A stretch of 64,000 nt of DNA from positions 10,106,649 to 10,170,648 of the forward strand of contig NC_057763.1 in assembly GCF_010389155.1 (NCBI RefSeq). Reading direction: 5' to 3'. Positions 34,488-44,832 of this stretch are shown piece after piece. Position numbers and translations under genes: made by a program. This stretch comes from Erigeron canadensis. Lineage: Eukaryota > Streptophyta > Magnoliopsida > Asterales > Asteraceae. The notes beneath the pieces were generated by a model. The model had not been told where the DNA came from and made no database searches. It saw nothing but the letters and a program-made list of their open reading frames with translations. The number at the start of each line of letters is the position of its first letter. The first letter of the stretch is position 1.

Positions 34488-35038
34488 TGCTTAACCTTCT
34501 TGACTGGAGCATTCATCTGTGGAGCTCTAGTCTTAACCTCAGACAATTGAACAGGAGAAATAATACAAGTTTTGGGTGTTGTTGGTTCATCATAGATAGT
34601 GCTAGGTTTTAACACTTCAGGCAGTCTGTCAACAACAGGTATTAATGCAGCAGCATTAACATCACCCCCTAGATATGCACGTTTTTGGGAGGGGTACTGG
34701 TTACGTGCAGCATCATATGGTTTCTTGGTCTCAAGCCATGACTGGATAACAAGTTTTTCTTTCGACAAAAGATTTTCCAGTTCTTCCTTTTCTTGGACCA
34801 GTTGTTCAGTAACCAAAACTTGTGCTTTGAAAGCTAGTTCAATATCTTGCAATTCTTTTAACTTAGATTGTAAGTTTGTCATTTCAAAAAAATCTGTTTC
34901 AAAATTATTTGACATTTCTGAACGAACAGTTTCCACAAACATTAAATCAGAGTTTAAAGCTTCAGCAATGTCCAATTTTAACTCAGGATCAGTTTCTTTG
35001 TCATAATCTATTACCTTTTTATGACAATGTCCACCCAT
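34488..35038 (-). pseudogene. E2 gag-pol spacer, upstream part
   Basis: A frame in which the helical, acidic spacer of E2 continues (SKLKELQDIELAFKAQ; QLVQEKEELENLLSKEKL), predicted coiled coil. It is cut at 34488 by E3, so any reading frame that runs into 34433-34487 is LTR sequence, not spacer. A one-base shift in an A-run near 35020 separates it from gag. Confidence 0.75.
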
Positions 35039-36438
35039 CTCCCAGATGTGACATCTTCTTTCACCGGATGCTCTTCATCAGCTAGAGCCATGTAACAGCA
35101 ATCTCTTTCCTCTTCATCATCGACTGATGAGTCATCAGAGGGAACCCATTCTTCCTTTGCCACCATGCATTTATTATTATCTTTTTCTGCAGACATGAGA
35201 GCAATTTGAGCCTTAAGCATTTTGTATATTATTCTGTAGCTATCATCAGGCTTGTTATAAGAAGGTGATGGACCAGATTGTGAGACAAACTGATTGGACT
35301 TGCACTCTTTCATGATATGACCTTTTCTGCCACACTTAAAGCTTGTCAAATTGGTCTTATCAGTAGAAGAACTGGGTGCATTGTGTCCAGTGGGTCTGTT
35401 AGCTCTGGCTTTGAAACGGTTAAACGTTTTAGCCATCATAGCCATTAGATCATCACTGTCAGTTTCATCATAATCTAGAGAGATATTATTCATGACTCCA
35501 GAATCCATTAATTCAGACATCATCTTCTTCATAGAAAATACATTCTCGGAAGACATTAATGCTGCACATGGTGGTTCAGTATGACTAACCACTGGGGAAC
35601 TACTGGAAGCATGATTAATAGCATCTTTTTCTGCCTCAATTCTCTGGGCTTGATTTTCTTCAGTGAATCTGAAGGCTCCATACAAAGATGACAGAGTATG
35701 GGAATGCAAGGTTTTACCTTGTCTCAAGACCACGATCATATGAGACCATTTTGAAGGAAGAATATCACAAAATGTTTCAAGAAGTATGTCCTTGTCCTTC
35801 TCTACCCCAAGCCCTCTTAACTGGTTTATGATAGACATAAATCTGGTGTAGGTACCAGTTAATGATTCATTGGGTAGGGCAAAAAATGACTCGTACTTCT
35901 TATTTAAAGCCACTTTCCTGGTAACAATAGTATCATCACCACCTTCATACTGGTTCACTAGTTCATCCCACATGCTTTTGGCACTGGAAAAAAGCACTAG
36001 TGTAGGAATTAGAGCTTCAGGAACGGCCCCCAGGATCATGACTTTTAAAGTAGTGTCAATATTGACAAGTCTCCTTTCCTCTTCAGACCAATGTTCCTCT
36101 CTCTTTTCCCTCCCAGATCTTGCTCCAGTTGGATCAAGAAGTGGATTGAGAGGACTTCTAGGAATATAGGGTCCTTCATTTAAAATTTTAAGCATATTCC
36201 TCTCAATACCAGTAACATGTAATAACATCCTAGCCTTCCACGTGCCAAATTCATCACCATTCCCACTGAATTTGGGAATAGGAGTATTCGAGTAGTGCAC
36301 ATGCATGTGTGGAGAAGCAGGAATAGGAGGTGGTGGTGGTGGATTATTGTTAGTATGGTCATTGGTTTGTTCAAATTCATTTATGGGTAGAGGTCCAGCA
36401 TTTAAAGGGTTTTCTTGTGTATTCTCTGGGTTGGCCAT
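35011..36438 (-). CDS. E2 gag
   Basis: 475 codons from an ATG about 40 bases after the PBS. A proline-rich start (NNNPPPPPPIPASPHMHVH), then the copia gag block KFSGNGDEFGTWKARMLLHV, the helical middle (AKSMWDELVNQYEGGDD, LPNESLTGTYTRFMSIINQLRGLG) and a zinc knuckle FKCGRKGHIMKEC near residue 370. The first Cys of the CCHC knuckle is Ser (AGC), so the knuckle is incomplete. The end at IVIKR is caused by a frameshift into the spacer. Confidence 0.9.
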   Translation of the reverse strand: MANPENTQENPLNAGPLPINEFEQTNDHTNNNPPPPPPIPASPHMHVHYSNTPIPKFSGNGDEFGTWKARMLLHVTGIERNMLKILNEGPYIPRSPLNPLLDPTGARSGREKREEHWSEEERRLVNIDTTLKVMILGAVPEALIPTLVLFSSAKSMWDELVNQYEGGDDTIVTRKVALNKKYESFFALPNESLTGTYTRFMSIINQLRGLGVEKDKDILLETFCDILPSKWSHMIVVLRQGKTLHSHTLSSLYGAFRFTEENQAQRIEAEKDAINHASSSSPVVSHTEPPCAALMSSENVFSMKKMMSELMDSGVMNNISLDYDETDSDDLMAMMAKTFNRFKARANRPTGHNAPSSSTDKTNLTSFKCGRKGHIMKECKSNQFVSQSGPSPSYNKPDDSYRIIYKMLKAQIALMSAEKDNNKCMVAKEEWVPSDDSSVDDEEERDCCYMALADEEHPVKEDVTSGRWVDIVIKR

Positions 36439-36476
36439 CGAGAGAATGCAGATTTAGGCAAGTATGTTAGCCTTCT

Positions 36477-36488
36477 GCTCTGATACCA
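36477..36488 (-). promoter_or_regulatory. E2 primer binding site (initiator tRNA-Met)
   Basis: The minus strand reads TGGTATCAGAGC, two bases from the LTR end at 36491. Confidence 0.92.
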
Positions 36489-36490
36489 AT

Positions 36491-37460
36491 TGTGAAGTCC
36501 CTCACTCCATGGTTTAACCCACAAGTGTAGAATAACAAGTCCAGTAATCACTAGAGATGACTAGTATTAAATGTCAAGTAAGCACTAGATTGGACTAGTA
36601 TTACGATTAATATAAATGCAGGAATATATATAACTTAATACGTACTTAAGCAATATAAAGATAAACAAATAAATAAATGGTGAGACACAATGTAATTTTT
36701 AAATGTATTTTATTTATTGATGTTAAAAAAAATACAAGGTTGTTGCGGAACAAGATATTACAAAGTAAGTATCTAAACAACCTATGAATTACAAGTGATC
36801 TAATCTTTGCTAAATAAACTCTTTGATCGAGATACTTAAAGTTGTGAAGTATGACTGTTTAGATCGAGAGTATTTGAGCAAAGGCACCAAATTGCAAAAG
36901 TATGTTATTTGGACGAGGAAGTGACTTGGTATTTATAGGCAAAAAGAATAAATATAATATTCTTTTTGCCGTACAAATATGGTTACATGCATTTAAGGAA
37001 ATTACATTAATTCCTTAAAAGCATTGATTAAAGTACAAGAATAAAGTCACATGACAGTGACTTGTCTTCTAATTAACCAACCACCTTTACATGCGTGTAA
37101 GGCTTTTAACAAAAGACAAATGGATTGTCCGGTTAAAGGCATGTAAAGGCATAAAGTCAATTCCTCGTAATCAGTGTTCAGACTTGTAAGGTCTAGAACA
37201 CTGACAAGGACTCCAGTAAGGAGATCTGGTAAGTCTTCCAGTGAGCTCCGCTATTTGTCAGATTTCTTTCTTCAGACTTCAGTGAGAATGTTCTTCAGTG
37301 GAGGGATCTTGACTGGAGTGAAGTCCAGTGAACAAATCTGGTGGAGTCCAGATTCCTATACAAGTAAGTTGTTCACTGGTCTTCACATAATTTCTGGACA
37401 AATCTTCAGAGGGCTCCAGTAGTTACGTCTGGAGCGAGTCCAGTAAATCTGGACCTAACA
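36491..37460 (-). repeat. E2 5' LTR (970 bp, intact)
   Basis: On the minus strand it begins TGTTAGGTCCAG at 37460 and ends GGGACTTCACA at 36491. TATAAATA on the minus strand at 36937-36930. The U3 is dense in TCCAG/CTGGA motifs. The right flank begins CTTATTC, the original S LTR sequence. Confidence 0.92.
36930..36937 (-). promoter_or_regulatory. TATA box of E2 5' LTR
   Basis: The minus strand reads CCTATAAATACC, about 530 bases from the U3 start. Confidence 0.6.
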
Positions 37461-37659
37461 CTTATTCTTAGTAATTTAGATAGAACATGTTTTAATTGTG
37501 CTCAAATCGGGTTTGCACAATGTACATTGCTTTAGATCGATTCATGAACTAGTTCGAAGTTAAAAAGTAGACTTTAAGGTGTGTAATCGCATGAGAAGGA
37601 GGTTATGATCTTGGTTTAGTGTTAATTGAGCAAGTATGTTATGTTATGGAACTAATACA
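37461..37659. repeat. Right copy of 199-bp target duplication flanking E2
   Basis: Contiguous with the remainder of solo LTR S to its right, so this is the original position. Partner copy at 14061-14259. Confidence 0.9.
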
Positions 37660-39000
37660 AGTTGTTTTATGATTGAATAAAGTCGTCCTAGGGTTTGTTC
37701 AAGATCGTCCCACTGACCCTAGCTCAAGATCGTCTTATTTCCTAGGGCTCAAGATCGTCTTGCAAGATCGTCCCTCAAGACCGTCCTAGTTGACTTAGCT
37801 CAAGATCGTTTTAGGTTTCCAAGTCTAGGAGAAGTGTACAAGATCGTTTCAGCTTGCAAGTTGGTCAAGATCGTTTCAAGGTAAGGGGGAAACAAGATTG
37901 TCTTAGTTGTCTAGCTTAAGATCGTTTCAAGTTACATTGTTCAAGATCGTTTTAGTTACTTATGAACTCAAGATCGTTTCACGATCAAGTGGTTGAGCTA
38001 AACCAATCCAAAGGATCAGTTACCCATTAAACATTCCAACACAACACAACATCACATAAGAACAAACGAGCACGAAACAAGAATTGAGAAGGCTGCCAGG
38101 ACGATCTTAACAAGATCGTCCTAGGAGATCGTCTTAGGAGATCGTCCTAGGAGATCGTCTTAGGCTCCAGGACGGCTGAAAACAACACTTAATCAATACA
38201 CGAAGATCCAGATCGATTCCGGGACTTGTTAGAACATCAAACTAGTACATATATACATAATAACACTAACCATTAACACTTTTAACGATTTCAAGACCAT
38301 CTATAACACAAATAAGACATGGCACATTATGAACAAGTTTTTCCTCATTTTCAAAAATGGGTTTTGTAGATTTAAGCATGTTATGACCCAAATTCATGCA
38401 TAAAAAGGTTACTAAACACATTTAGACACAACCCCATTAGCTTTTAACACGTTTTTCATATCAAAAATGGACCAAATCATCAAGAACATAAACTTGAAAA
38501 AAGTACACTTTTTATTTTGATCGAAAACTCGAAATTTGTTGATGTTACCTGAAATTTGATGCTAGAAATATGTTTTGATTATCACAAGGTAGCTAAAAGT
38601 ACAAGAAATTTTGGTTTAACAACCCAAAATCAAGAGATGGATTTTGTGTGTGAAAATGGTGGCTGCAAGAGTGTTTTAGAGAGAGAGAGGTGAGATGAAG
38701 AAGATGGGAGAATGAGTTTCTCTCTCTAAGATATTCTATTTATAGTTTTCCAATATTAAATGAACCTAATAAATGTAGGGACTATTTGTGAACATTTTTG
38801 GACTAGAACTTTCTTAAATACGATCGTTTACGACTTGAATTCTACTATTTTATCATAATAAGTCATAAACTCGTCTTATAATTCATGATTTAAGATTGAA
38901 TTGACCTTCACGTGAGTACATATCTAAAGTCTAAGGCACGTCAAGAACTTAGGTAAACTTTGTGAATTTCATTTACTACATTTCTAAGACGGTTGTTACA
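37660..39000 (-). repeat. Solo LTR S, right segment, with GATCGT array
   Basis: Contains about 14 GATCGT motifs between 37701 and 38160, usually as CAAGATCGTYTY, then on the minus strand GGGTAACTGATCC...GGATTGGTTT (38025-37993), and ends GGTTGTTACA at 39000. The rest is AT-rich with no ORF. Confidence 0.8.
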
Positions 39001-39005
39001 ATTTA

Positions 39006-41778
39006 TCTATAAGAATATGAGTAAAATCTGTAGAAAAAACTAATTATGTGTTAAAAGATGAAATAGGATGAAGAAAATGTATTGGGGTTACCAAAATAGG
39101 TGGTTGGGTAATTTAAAATAAAGCAAACATGCTTTTGTGTTATCAAGAAAGTTCACAGAATCTGTATTTGAACTTGGAACGTGTAAACGTGGTTCAAAAA
39201 GGACGAACTGGGTGAAACTCATAAAATATGAAACGTAGCCAGGTGAGTTTAGTTTCATCTCCCACTAGAATCATATTAAAAGACGAAGTAAATCTCAAGT
39301 TATGAATTTTTAAGTGCACAGTGGTCAAACTGATTTTTATTCTTTAAAATGGGTCATGTTCATGGATTTTTAGATTTCAATCCGTAAAGGTTTAGAACTT
39401 TTCACTTTATGGGGATCATATATTATGTGTTGAGAAGCTAAAATAAAATCACGGGATTTTAGAAAGCTATTTTAGACCTTGAACTTTTAAAAAAGTTTTG
39501 GTTGCGCAAACAACAACGATATTGAGTGGTTGAGTTCATGGAATATTTATAAATAGTAAACGATGCTTAAACATTCACCAAAAATTCACAAAAATAATAG
39601 ATACATATAAGTCACTGTGTAAAAATCATGAAGGTCCAAATAATTCGTCTTGACCCCCAAATAGTAGCCAACATTTCATAAAAATATGAATTAAAACAGA
39701 AAATTTTGAAGTGAACTAATAGTTTATGTAATGGGCTATGTAATGAAGTAAGAACCATAATGGGCTAACACGGCCCAAATAACCCACCCATAAAACCATA
39801 AATCAGTAGGCCCACCTAGCCCAATAAGGTATATAGCCCGATAACCAATATAACCCATTAAGCACATAACCCAAATAAGGTAAAGCCCAACAACTAATGT
39901 AAGCCCAAAATATTTAAAAGCCCATGACACTTTAGGCCCAATTGATAATAGCCCATAACACTTAAACGAATTTCATGAACCAAGTAATCGTAAGACAAAT
40001 CGAGAAATATGCGAGTTGAAGACAAGTGTAATCAAAATCAAACAAAGATGATTAAGTGAGATAGACATAAGTAATTATGTTAACCAAACTATATATTGAT
40101 TTCACAAATGCTAATTCGCGCTAAAATCGGTTACACATTAAATGATGAACAAGGATAACATCACTTAATATGGCTTTTCTATATGATAACCTAAGATGCC
40201 AAGTGAAACCACAAATGAAGCCAAGTTACCGAAAATCTAACAACTTATAACTACGCATGTAATTAAAGTAACCTTTTTCATCATCGATCTCTACAACCAA
40301 AGCAATGCGAATATTAGCAATATACTTGGATCCCATAATTGATAGCAACATAATGAAAGTGGCATTTATAAGTGATGGCTTAAGATAGGAACTTACGTGT
40401 ATTAGTCCAATCGTAGGAATAGTCTTGGCTTTGAAATGTGATTGAGAAACATGACGGATGTATGATGGAGGGATCGATGGGAAGTACCCATTTTGGATAA
40501 GTGAATATAATATGCGGCATATCAAGGTGAGTCATAGCCCCTTTCAAACTCTTTTATATGTTTTACTTTCGGAGTGAAAAGCATAATAAATAAAATTGTT
40601 TTCTTTTATTAAATGATATTTTGAAAGGATGTTTTTGATAAGAAATATATGTTGTATGTTCAATGCGATCTATGTTATATGATGAGCTTGAGTATTGTCA
40701 AGGTCTAGCCCCCGCTACACTACTATTAACTCATTGAAGCCTGTAGTTAGAGATTTGGGCAACTAGGATTCGTCCCCTCACTCACATCAGCGGCGACAGG
40801 TTTTTTGGCCGCCTATGTGGCCGCCTTCAACGGTGTCGGTCGTGGGGTGCTCTAATCTACTTATTATTTAGTCGTCTCCATGGCACGACTCATTTATTAT
40901 TAATTATTGCACATGATTGACAGCATGTGCCTTTTATATCATAATCTATTGGAGCAAGTTATTATTATCATTATTTGGACGTGAAAGGGTCTTAGTAGTG
41001 GCTCAAGCATTTACTCATCAAATTATGCCTTTGGCTAAATGGGAAATTTATGTTATTCATGGATGGATATTATGTTTTGAACATACGGTTTGGGTATTGG
41101 ACCCTATATGAAATCTTGAAAGTTGTTGAAATTGGTGACATTGAAATATTGATAACCGAATGATTTTGGTATGATATATGATTAATCGATATATATACTT
41201 TTTCTCTCACGATGATTTGACAAATGAGAACTTTGTAAGTTATCATGGATTTTTCCAAGTCTTGAAATGACATTATGGTATTTGGAAAACTTGATATTTG
41301 GAGATGAGAATTTTGCCTGACATATGGTTTGGGTATGTTAATATCTAATAACATGTTTTCTAAGTGTTGAAAATGGTTAGGCATCGAGATTTACTTAAAA
41401 ACCTATGCACTCACCAACTACGTTTTCGTAGTTGACACTTTTTCTTCATGCTTTTCAGGAATTAGCCTAAGCTTTGAGGAATTATTTGCATCATGATTGT
41501 TTGTGATGCACTTTGGAGTCTAAGATCAAACCTTGTGATGGGCAATGGAATCTCCCTTGATCATTGTAGTATACTATTTCATGTGCTTGTTATTTGTTTC
41601 GTGAACTTAGTATCCAAGTATGGTGGACGCATTTGTACTTGGAAATTGGTTCACATGCTTGTACATTTGTAAATTCTTTTTATCGAATAAAGCTATGGTG
41701 AATGTTATTTATAATCATTTATTTTGAATACTCGACTTTTTGTATATATCATTGTTCCGCCTTAGTTAGGTTGTTACA
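39006..41778 (+). repeat. T1 3' LTR, right segment
   Basis: Resumes T1 LTR after the TSD of S. Includes a cluster of GCCCA motifs (39731-39965), a CCTCACTCACATCAGCGGCG stretch near 40770, the CACTCACCAAC...GTTGACAC block near 41411-41440 and the end GGTTGTTACA. No gene. Confidence 0.65.
39731..39965. promoter_or_regulatory. Cluster of TGGGCY (site II-like) motifs in T1 LTR
   Basis: About ten AGCCCA, GGCCCA or TGGGCT elements in 235 bp. TGGGCY is the plant site II element bound by TCP factors in housekeeping promoters. It lies upstream of the likely transcription start of the LTR. Function is inference. Confidence 0.4.
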
Positions 41779-43134
41779 AACAGTAACTATTTTGTGCCAC
41801 CAAACTTCTTTTTTTTTGTTTACGTATTGCCCCCTACATATACAACTTTTAGATTTCAGCCACCAAACTTTAATTCCCTTTGCATATTGCCCTTGCATAT
41901 ACATAACTTCCTTCATCTTCACACCCAACTGCGATCAACATGCCGACATCCATCACCGGCTTCACGGCCAACGGATCGTAACACTATCGTTCATCGCCAT
42001 CGTCGGTCACCACCACTACAGGCATCATAAATCTTATTTTAGGTACATATATAGAAATTAATATCTAAATATTTGTTTGAAACGAAAAAGAAAACATATC
42101 TATACATCACACACAAAAGAAAACAGGATAACGGCTGTACGGGCTGACGGAAGTTGGACAGAAAAAAACGGCCAAAGATGAGGTCGCTTCAAAAAATCTT
42201 CAATATCTTTCTCTATCAGAAACATATGTGAGTTTGTCTAAGTTTCAACTTTTTCAGATTTTCTTTTGATTTGTTGTTTTCTTGATCAACTGAGGTGATT
42301 TTCATGGATCTATTATTTGGTGACATGATTGTGTATATATTTTATCTGATTTTGCAGATGAAAAGGAAAATAGATTTTGTTTTGAAGAATATCAGTGGTA
42401 GTGTAAAAATTATCTTTGATAGTAAAGTGTTAAACTTCAGAGAGAAAGCACACAGTTTTGTGAAACAGGGGAACTAAGGGATGGTTTGATTTTCTTTTTT
42501 GTGAAACACGGTTTTGTTTTTTTACTTTACCAATGTTCACAACTTATCATACATTTCTTTTTTGTATTGTGATTTGCCACTTATCATCATTTAAGGTGCA
42601 TGATATAGTTATATTTAATACTTTATAATAACGAGGTGTAATTACAAACAACGATATTCATTGGCAGAAGTGGCTTCTATCATTTGTATTTTTGTTTCAT
42701 TTTTGTTTATATTATGTACTTTATGTATTTGTTTATTAAAATTTTTAACATTTTAAAATTTAAATGTTGGGGTCACAAGCATACATTATACAGTGTCACA
42801 CTTTCAAATGATGTCATTTGAAAAATTAAAAATATTTATTTAACTATTTAGCATTATGCATGCTTTTTGACCATTTTCACACTAAAAATCCCAAATTTCC
42901 AAAATAAAATACAATCTTTTACGTTCATGTGGATGGATTGATGTGAAAGGTGACTACTAAACGGACAATATGAGGCAGAATACGACATCTTATGAATACT
43001 TGAGTCCCATCGCAACGTGTGGAATATAATCCCCGGCAATGTGTTAGATATAAAATTACATTTAAGCTTAATGGATACATTTACACGTTGTTACTAAAAA
43101 CCCTCCACGGCAACGCGCAGGTGTATATTTCTAG
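41779..43134 (+). other. Intergenic tract ending in a Helitron-like 3' terminus
   Basis: No supported gene. The end CCTCCACGGCAACGCGCAGG (43111-43130 region), a decayed GC hairpin, is followed about ten bases later by CTAG at 43131-43134 and a host T, the 3' signature of plant Helitrons. The 5' TC end was not found. A short stretch near 42290-42360 looks like an intron acceptor (ATTTTGCAG then ATGAAAAGG), which could be captured gene sequence; this is weak. Confidence 0.35.
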
Positions 43135-43224
43135 TATTTTTACTAGGAAAATTGGTTTCTTGGGTACACAGATCGGTCTGACACATTAGTAGCTGACATT
43201 GTTACTACGTTGGTAAAACATTTA

Positions 43225-43508
43225 GGTTGCGTTTGGACGTTGATTCACATAATTTGATGAGTAAAATTGAATTCTATTTCTTGGTGCGTTTAGTTGTTCA
43301 AAAAAGAGAAATCTCATTCCATAGGAATGTAAACATTTCATCATTTGATGAATCTCCATTCCTTGGGATGGATGAAGGAATTACATTCCTTTCGGCACTT
43401 GAATTTTCAAAAAATCAAAAAAATTCCGTCAAATTCCATTTTTTCAAAATCCAATTCCTTTGAAATATTTTATTTCTTCCAAAAACATTTTGTGAACCAA
43501 ACGCGCCC
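43225..43508. mobile_element. PIF/Harbinger-type MITE with TTA target duplication
   Basis: Terminal inverted repeats GGTTGCGTTTGG (left) and CCAAACGCGCCC (right), flanked by TTA at 43222-43224 and 43509-43511. 284 bp, AT-rich, no ORF, typical of Tourist-like MITEs. Confidence 0.8.
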
Positions 43509-43511
43509 TTA

Positions 43512-44080
43512 TATTTTGTTATAGATCACTTATTACTTGTCCATGAGGCTTGCATGATTCGAATCCTTAGTCAAACGTTTCGCATGAAGGACTTGAGGGA
43601 ATGATAGTCTAATCATTTAATAGTTTGTGTTTATACACGAACGTAAATAAATAAAATGAAGATTCTCCCTCACAATCTCTCCCTAAAAATCATGTGTGTG
43701 AGTGTAAAATCTCACTCTCTGTAAATCATGGTAGAAATATGTTGCTTGTTAACCCAAAAATAAAAAAAATTAGGCTTTAAATTTAATTTTATTAATCATT
43801 AATTGCCCGAAGATAATCAAGTTATCGACTTTGAAAAGTTAGCATAAATATATTTAACGTATTGCAATAATGTTTTCACAAACATCAAAAAATATACATT
43901 TACATCTTTATTTTTGACCGAACAAATACTAAAGATAGATTCATAACTAGGTCTTTTTTCCGCACGATGTTCGGTTGTTTAAAACGATCGTTCAACGAAA
44001 CCTTGACCAAAATTACATATTTTGTAGATACGTAAATAGAGATAAAACAATGTTCATATCCCAGTATATATATTAGAGTC
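43512..44080. other. Unassigned AT-rich intergenic sequence
   Basis: No gene or repeat recognised. Confidence 0.4.
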
Positions 44081-44832
44081 TGTAACATCCCAAACTTTTC
44101 GTGTTTGACTATTTGACTTTCCCGTTACTTAACGTTAGATTCGTTAAGTTTATGTGCACTATATGTGATTATGTGATTAAATGTTTATGTGTTTAATATG
44201 AAATGATTAATATGATGTTAATGAAAGAAAGTAATTAAGGCAAAGTTATGAAAGTTAAGTGCTTGTTAGATCGTTAAGTCTCCCGGTAAGTGACTTAAGC
44301 TAACAAAGTTAAGTTTAGAAGTTGAGGGGTCCTAAGTGTAACAATTTGCGTTGATGGACAGAGGTTAGTGAGCAATTAGGCAGCCCTAATTATCACAAAA
44401 CTTCTGCAATTGGTGTGTGAGAAATCCCAAGCCGATTCTCCCTCCCTTTCAAGCAAGTTTCCCTCAAGATCCAATCGTTTCGTACCGTTTTGATCAAGTT
44501 TTGTTTAAATCTTGAATCCCCTACGTCAAGTGAAGGTATTATAGGTAAATCATCTTTCAAATCTAATTAATTGAGTCTTAGATGAGTCTTCAATCCACGC
44601 CATGGGGTTTGGGTTGGGTTAATTGATTAAACGTTTACCGATTTCATGTTATTCGGGCGATTCAATGAGTGATTTATGTTGTAAAGGATTAAAGGATTGA
44701 TTGAAGGATTAAAGTCATCAAAAGTAATGTCAAAAATGTTAAATTTATGTCTCCAGGTCGAATTAAAGGTTTGAGTTCGTATGGAATTCGATTAAAGGTT
44801 TGAAAGTTGGGATTTTGGTCGTACTGGGCGAT

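Larger units (their letters stand above)
22658..34492 (+). mobile_element. Sirevirus-type Ty1/copia element E3, complete with both LTRs and TSD
   Basis: Identical-length LTRs (322 bp) at 22663-22984 and 34166-34487, flanked by TGCTT at 22658-22662 and 34488-34492. The order is PBS, long leader, gag, large spacer ORF, protease, integrase, RT, RNase H, 2.7 kb of non-coding DNA with several PPT-like tracts, PPT, LTR. LTRs differ at five positions by eye (about 1.6%). It interrupts the E2 spacer in opposite orientation. The extended spacer, TQT repeats and multiple PPTs fit Sireviruses; the LTRs are short for that group. Confidence 0.95.
14260..37460 (-). mobile_element. Sirevirus-type Ty1/copia element E2 with third ORF, truncated 3' LTR
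   Basis: Reading leftward from 37460: 970-bp 5' LTR, PBS, gag, spacer (split by E3), protease, integrase, RT, RNase H, third ORF, PPT, and only about 417 bp of the 3' LTR. All genes are on the minus strand. The two LTR copies differ by about 12 substitutions and one 12-13 bp indel over about 404 shared positions. The coding regions carry frameshifts, stops and an integrase deletion. Confidence 0.9.
12900..39005 (-). mobile_element. Solo gypsy LTR S with 5-bp TSD, host of the E2 insertion
   Basis: TGTAACACCCC at 12905 and GGTTGTTACA ending at 39000 are flanked by ATTTA at 12900-12904 and 39001-39005, a perfect TSD. After removing E2 and the extra 199-bp target copy the LTR is about 2.7 kb. 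No PBS, PPT or coding region belongs to it, so it is a solo LTR left by LTR-LTR recombination. Orientation is minus: the minus strand reads CGAACTCACCAACC near 13230, the conserved Tekay-type block. Confidence 0.85.
11322..41778 (+). mobile_element. Gypsy T1 3' LTR, interrupted by the S/E2/E3 nest
   Basis: The LTR begins TGTAACAACC at 11322 after a PPT and ends GGTTGTTACA at 41778, a perfect 10-bp terminal inverted repeat. It is split by solo LTR S at 12900/39005. Without the insert its length is about 4.3 kb, long but within the range of Tekay/Del LTRs. The right half has the CACTCACCAACTACG...GTTGACAC block (41411-41440) common to this lineage. The base string after the end is AACAG; the matching TSD copy would be left of the window. 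Confidence 0.7.

Noticed and set aside
39736..39930. Hydrophobic 64-codon minus-strand ORF
   Set aside because: It is produced by the repeated GCCCA motifs of the T1 LTR and has no start context or homology.
41702..42061. Plus-strand ORFs near 41.7-42.1 kb as a host gene
   Set aside because: They start inside the T1 LTR end and have no recognisable domain.
43558..43572. tRNA B-box-like GATTCGAATCC, possible SINE
   Set aside because: No A box at the right distance, no poly-A end and no target duplication found.
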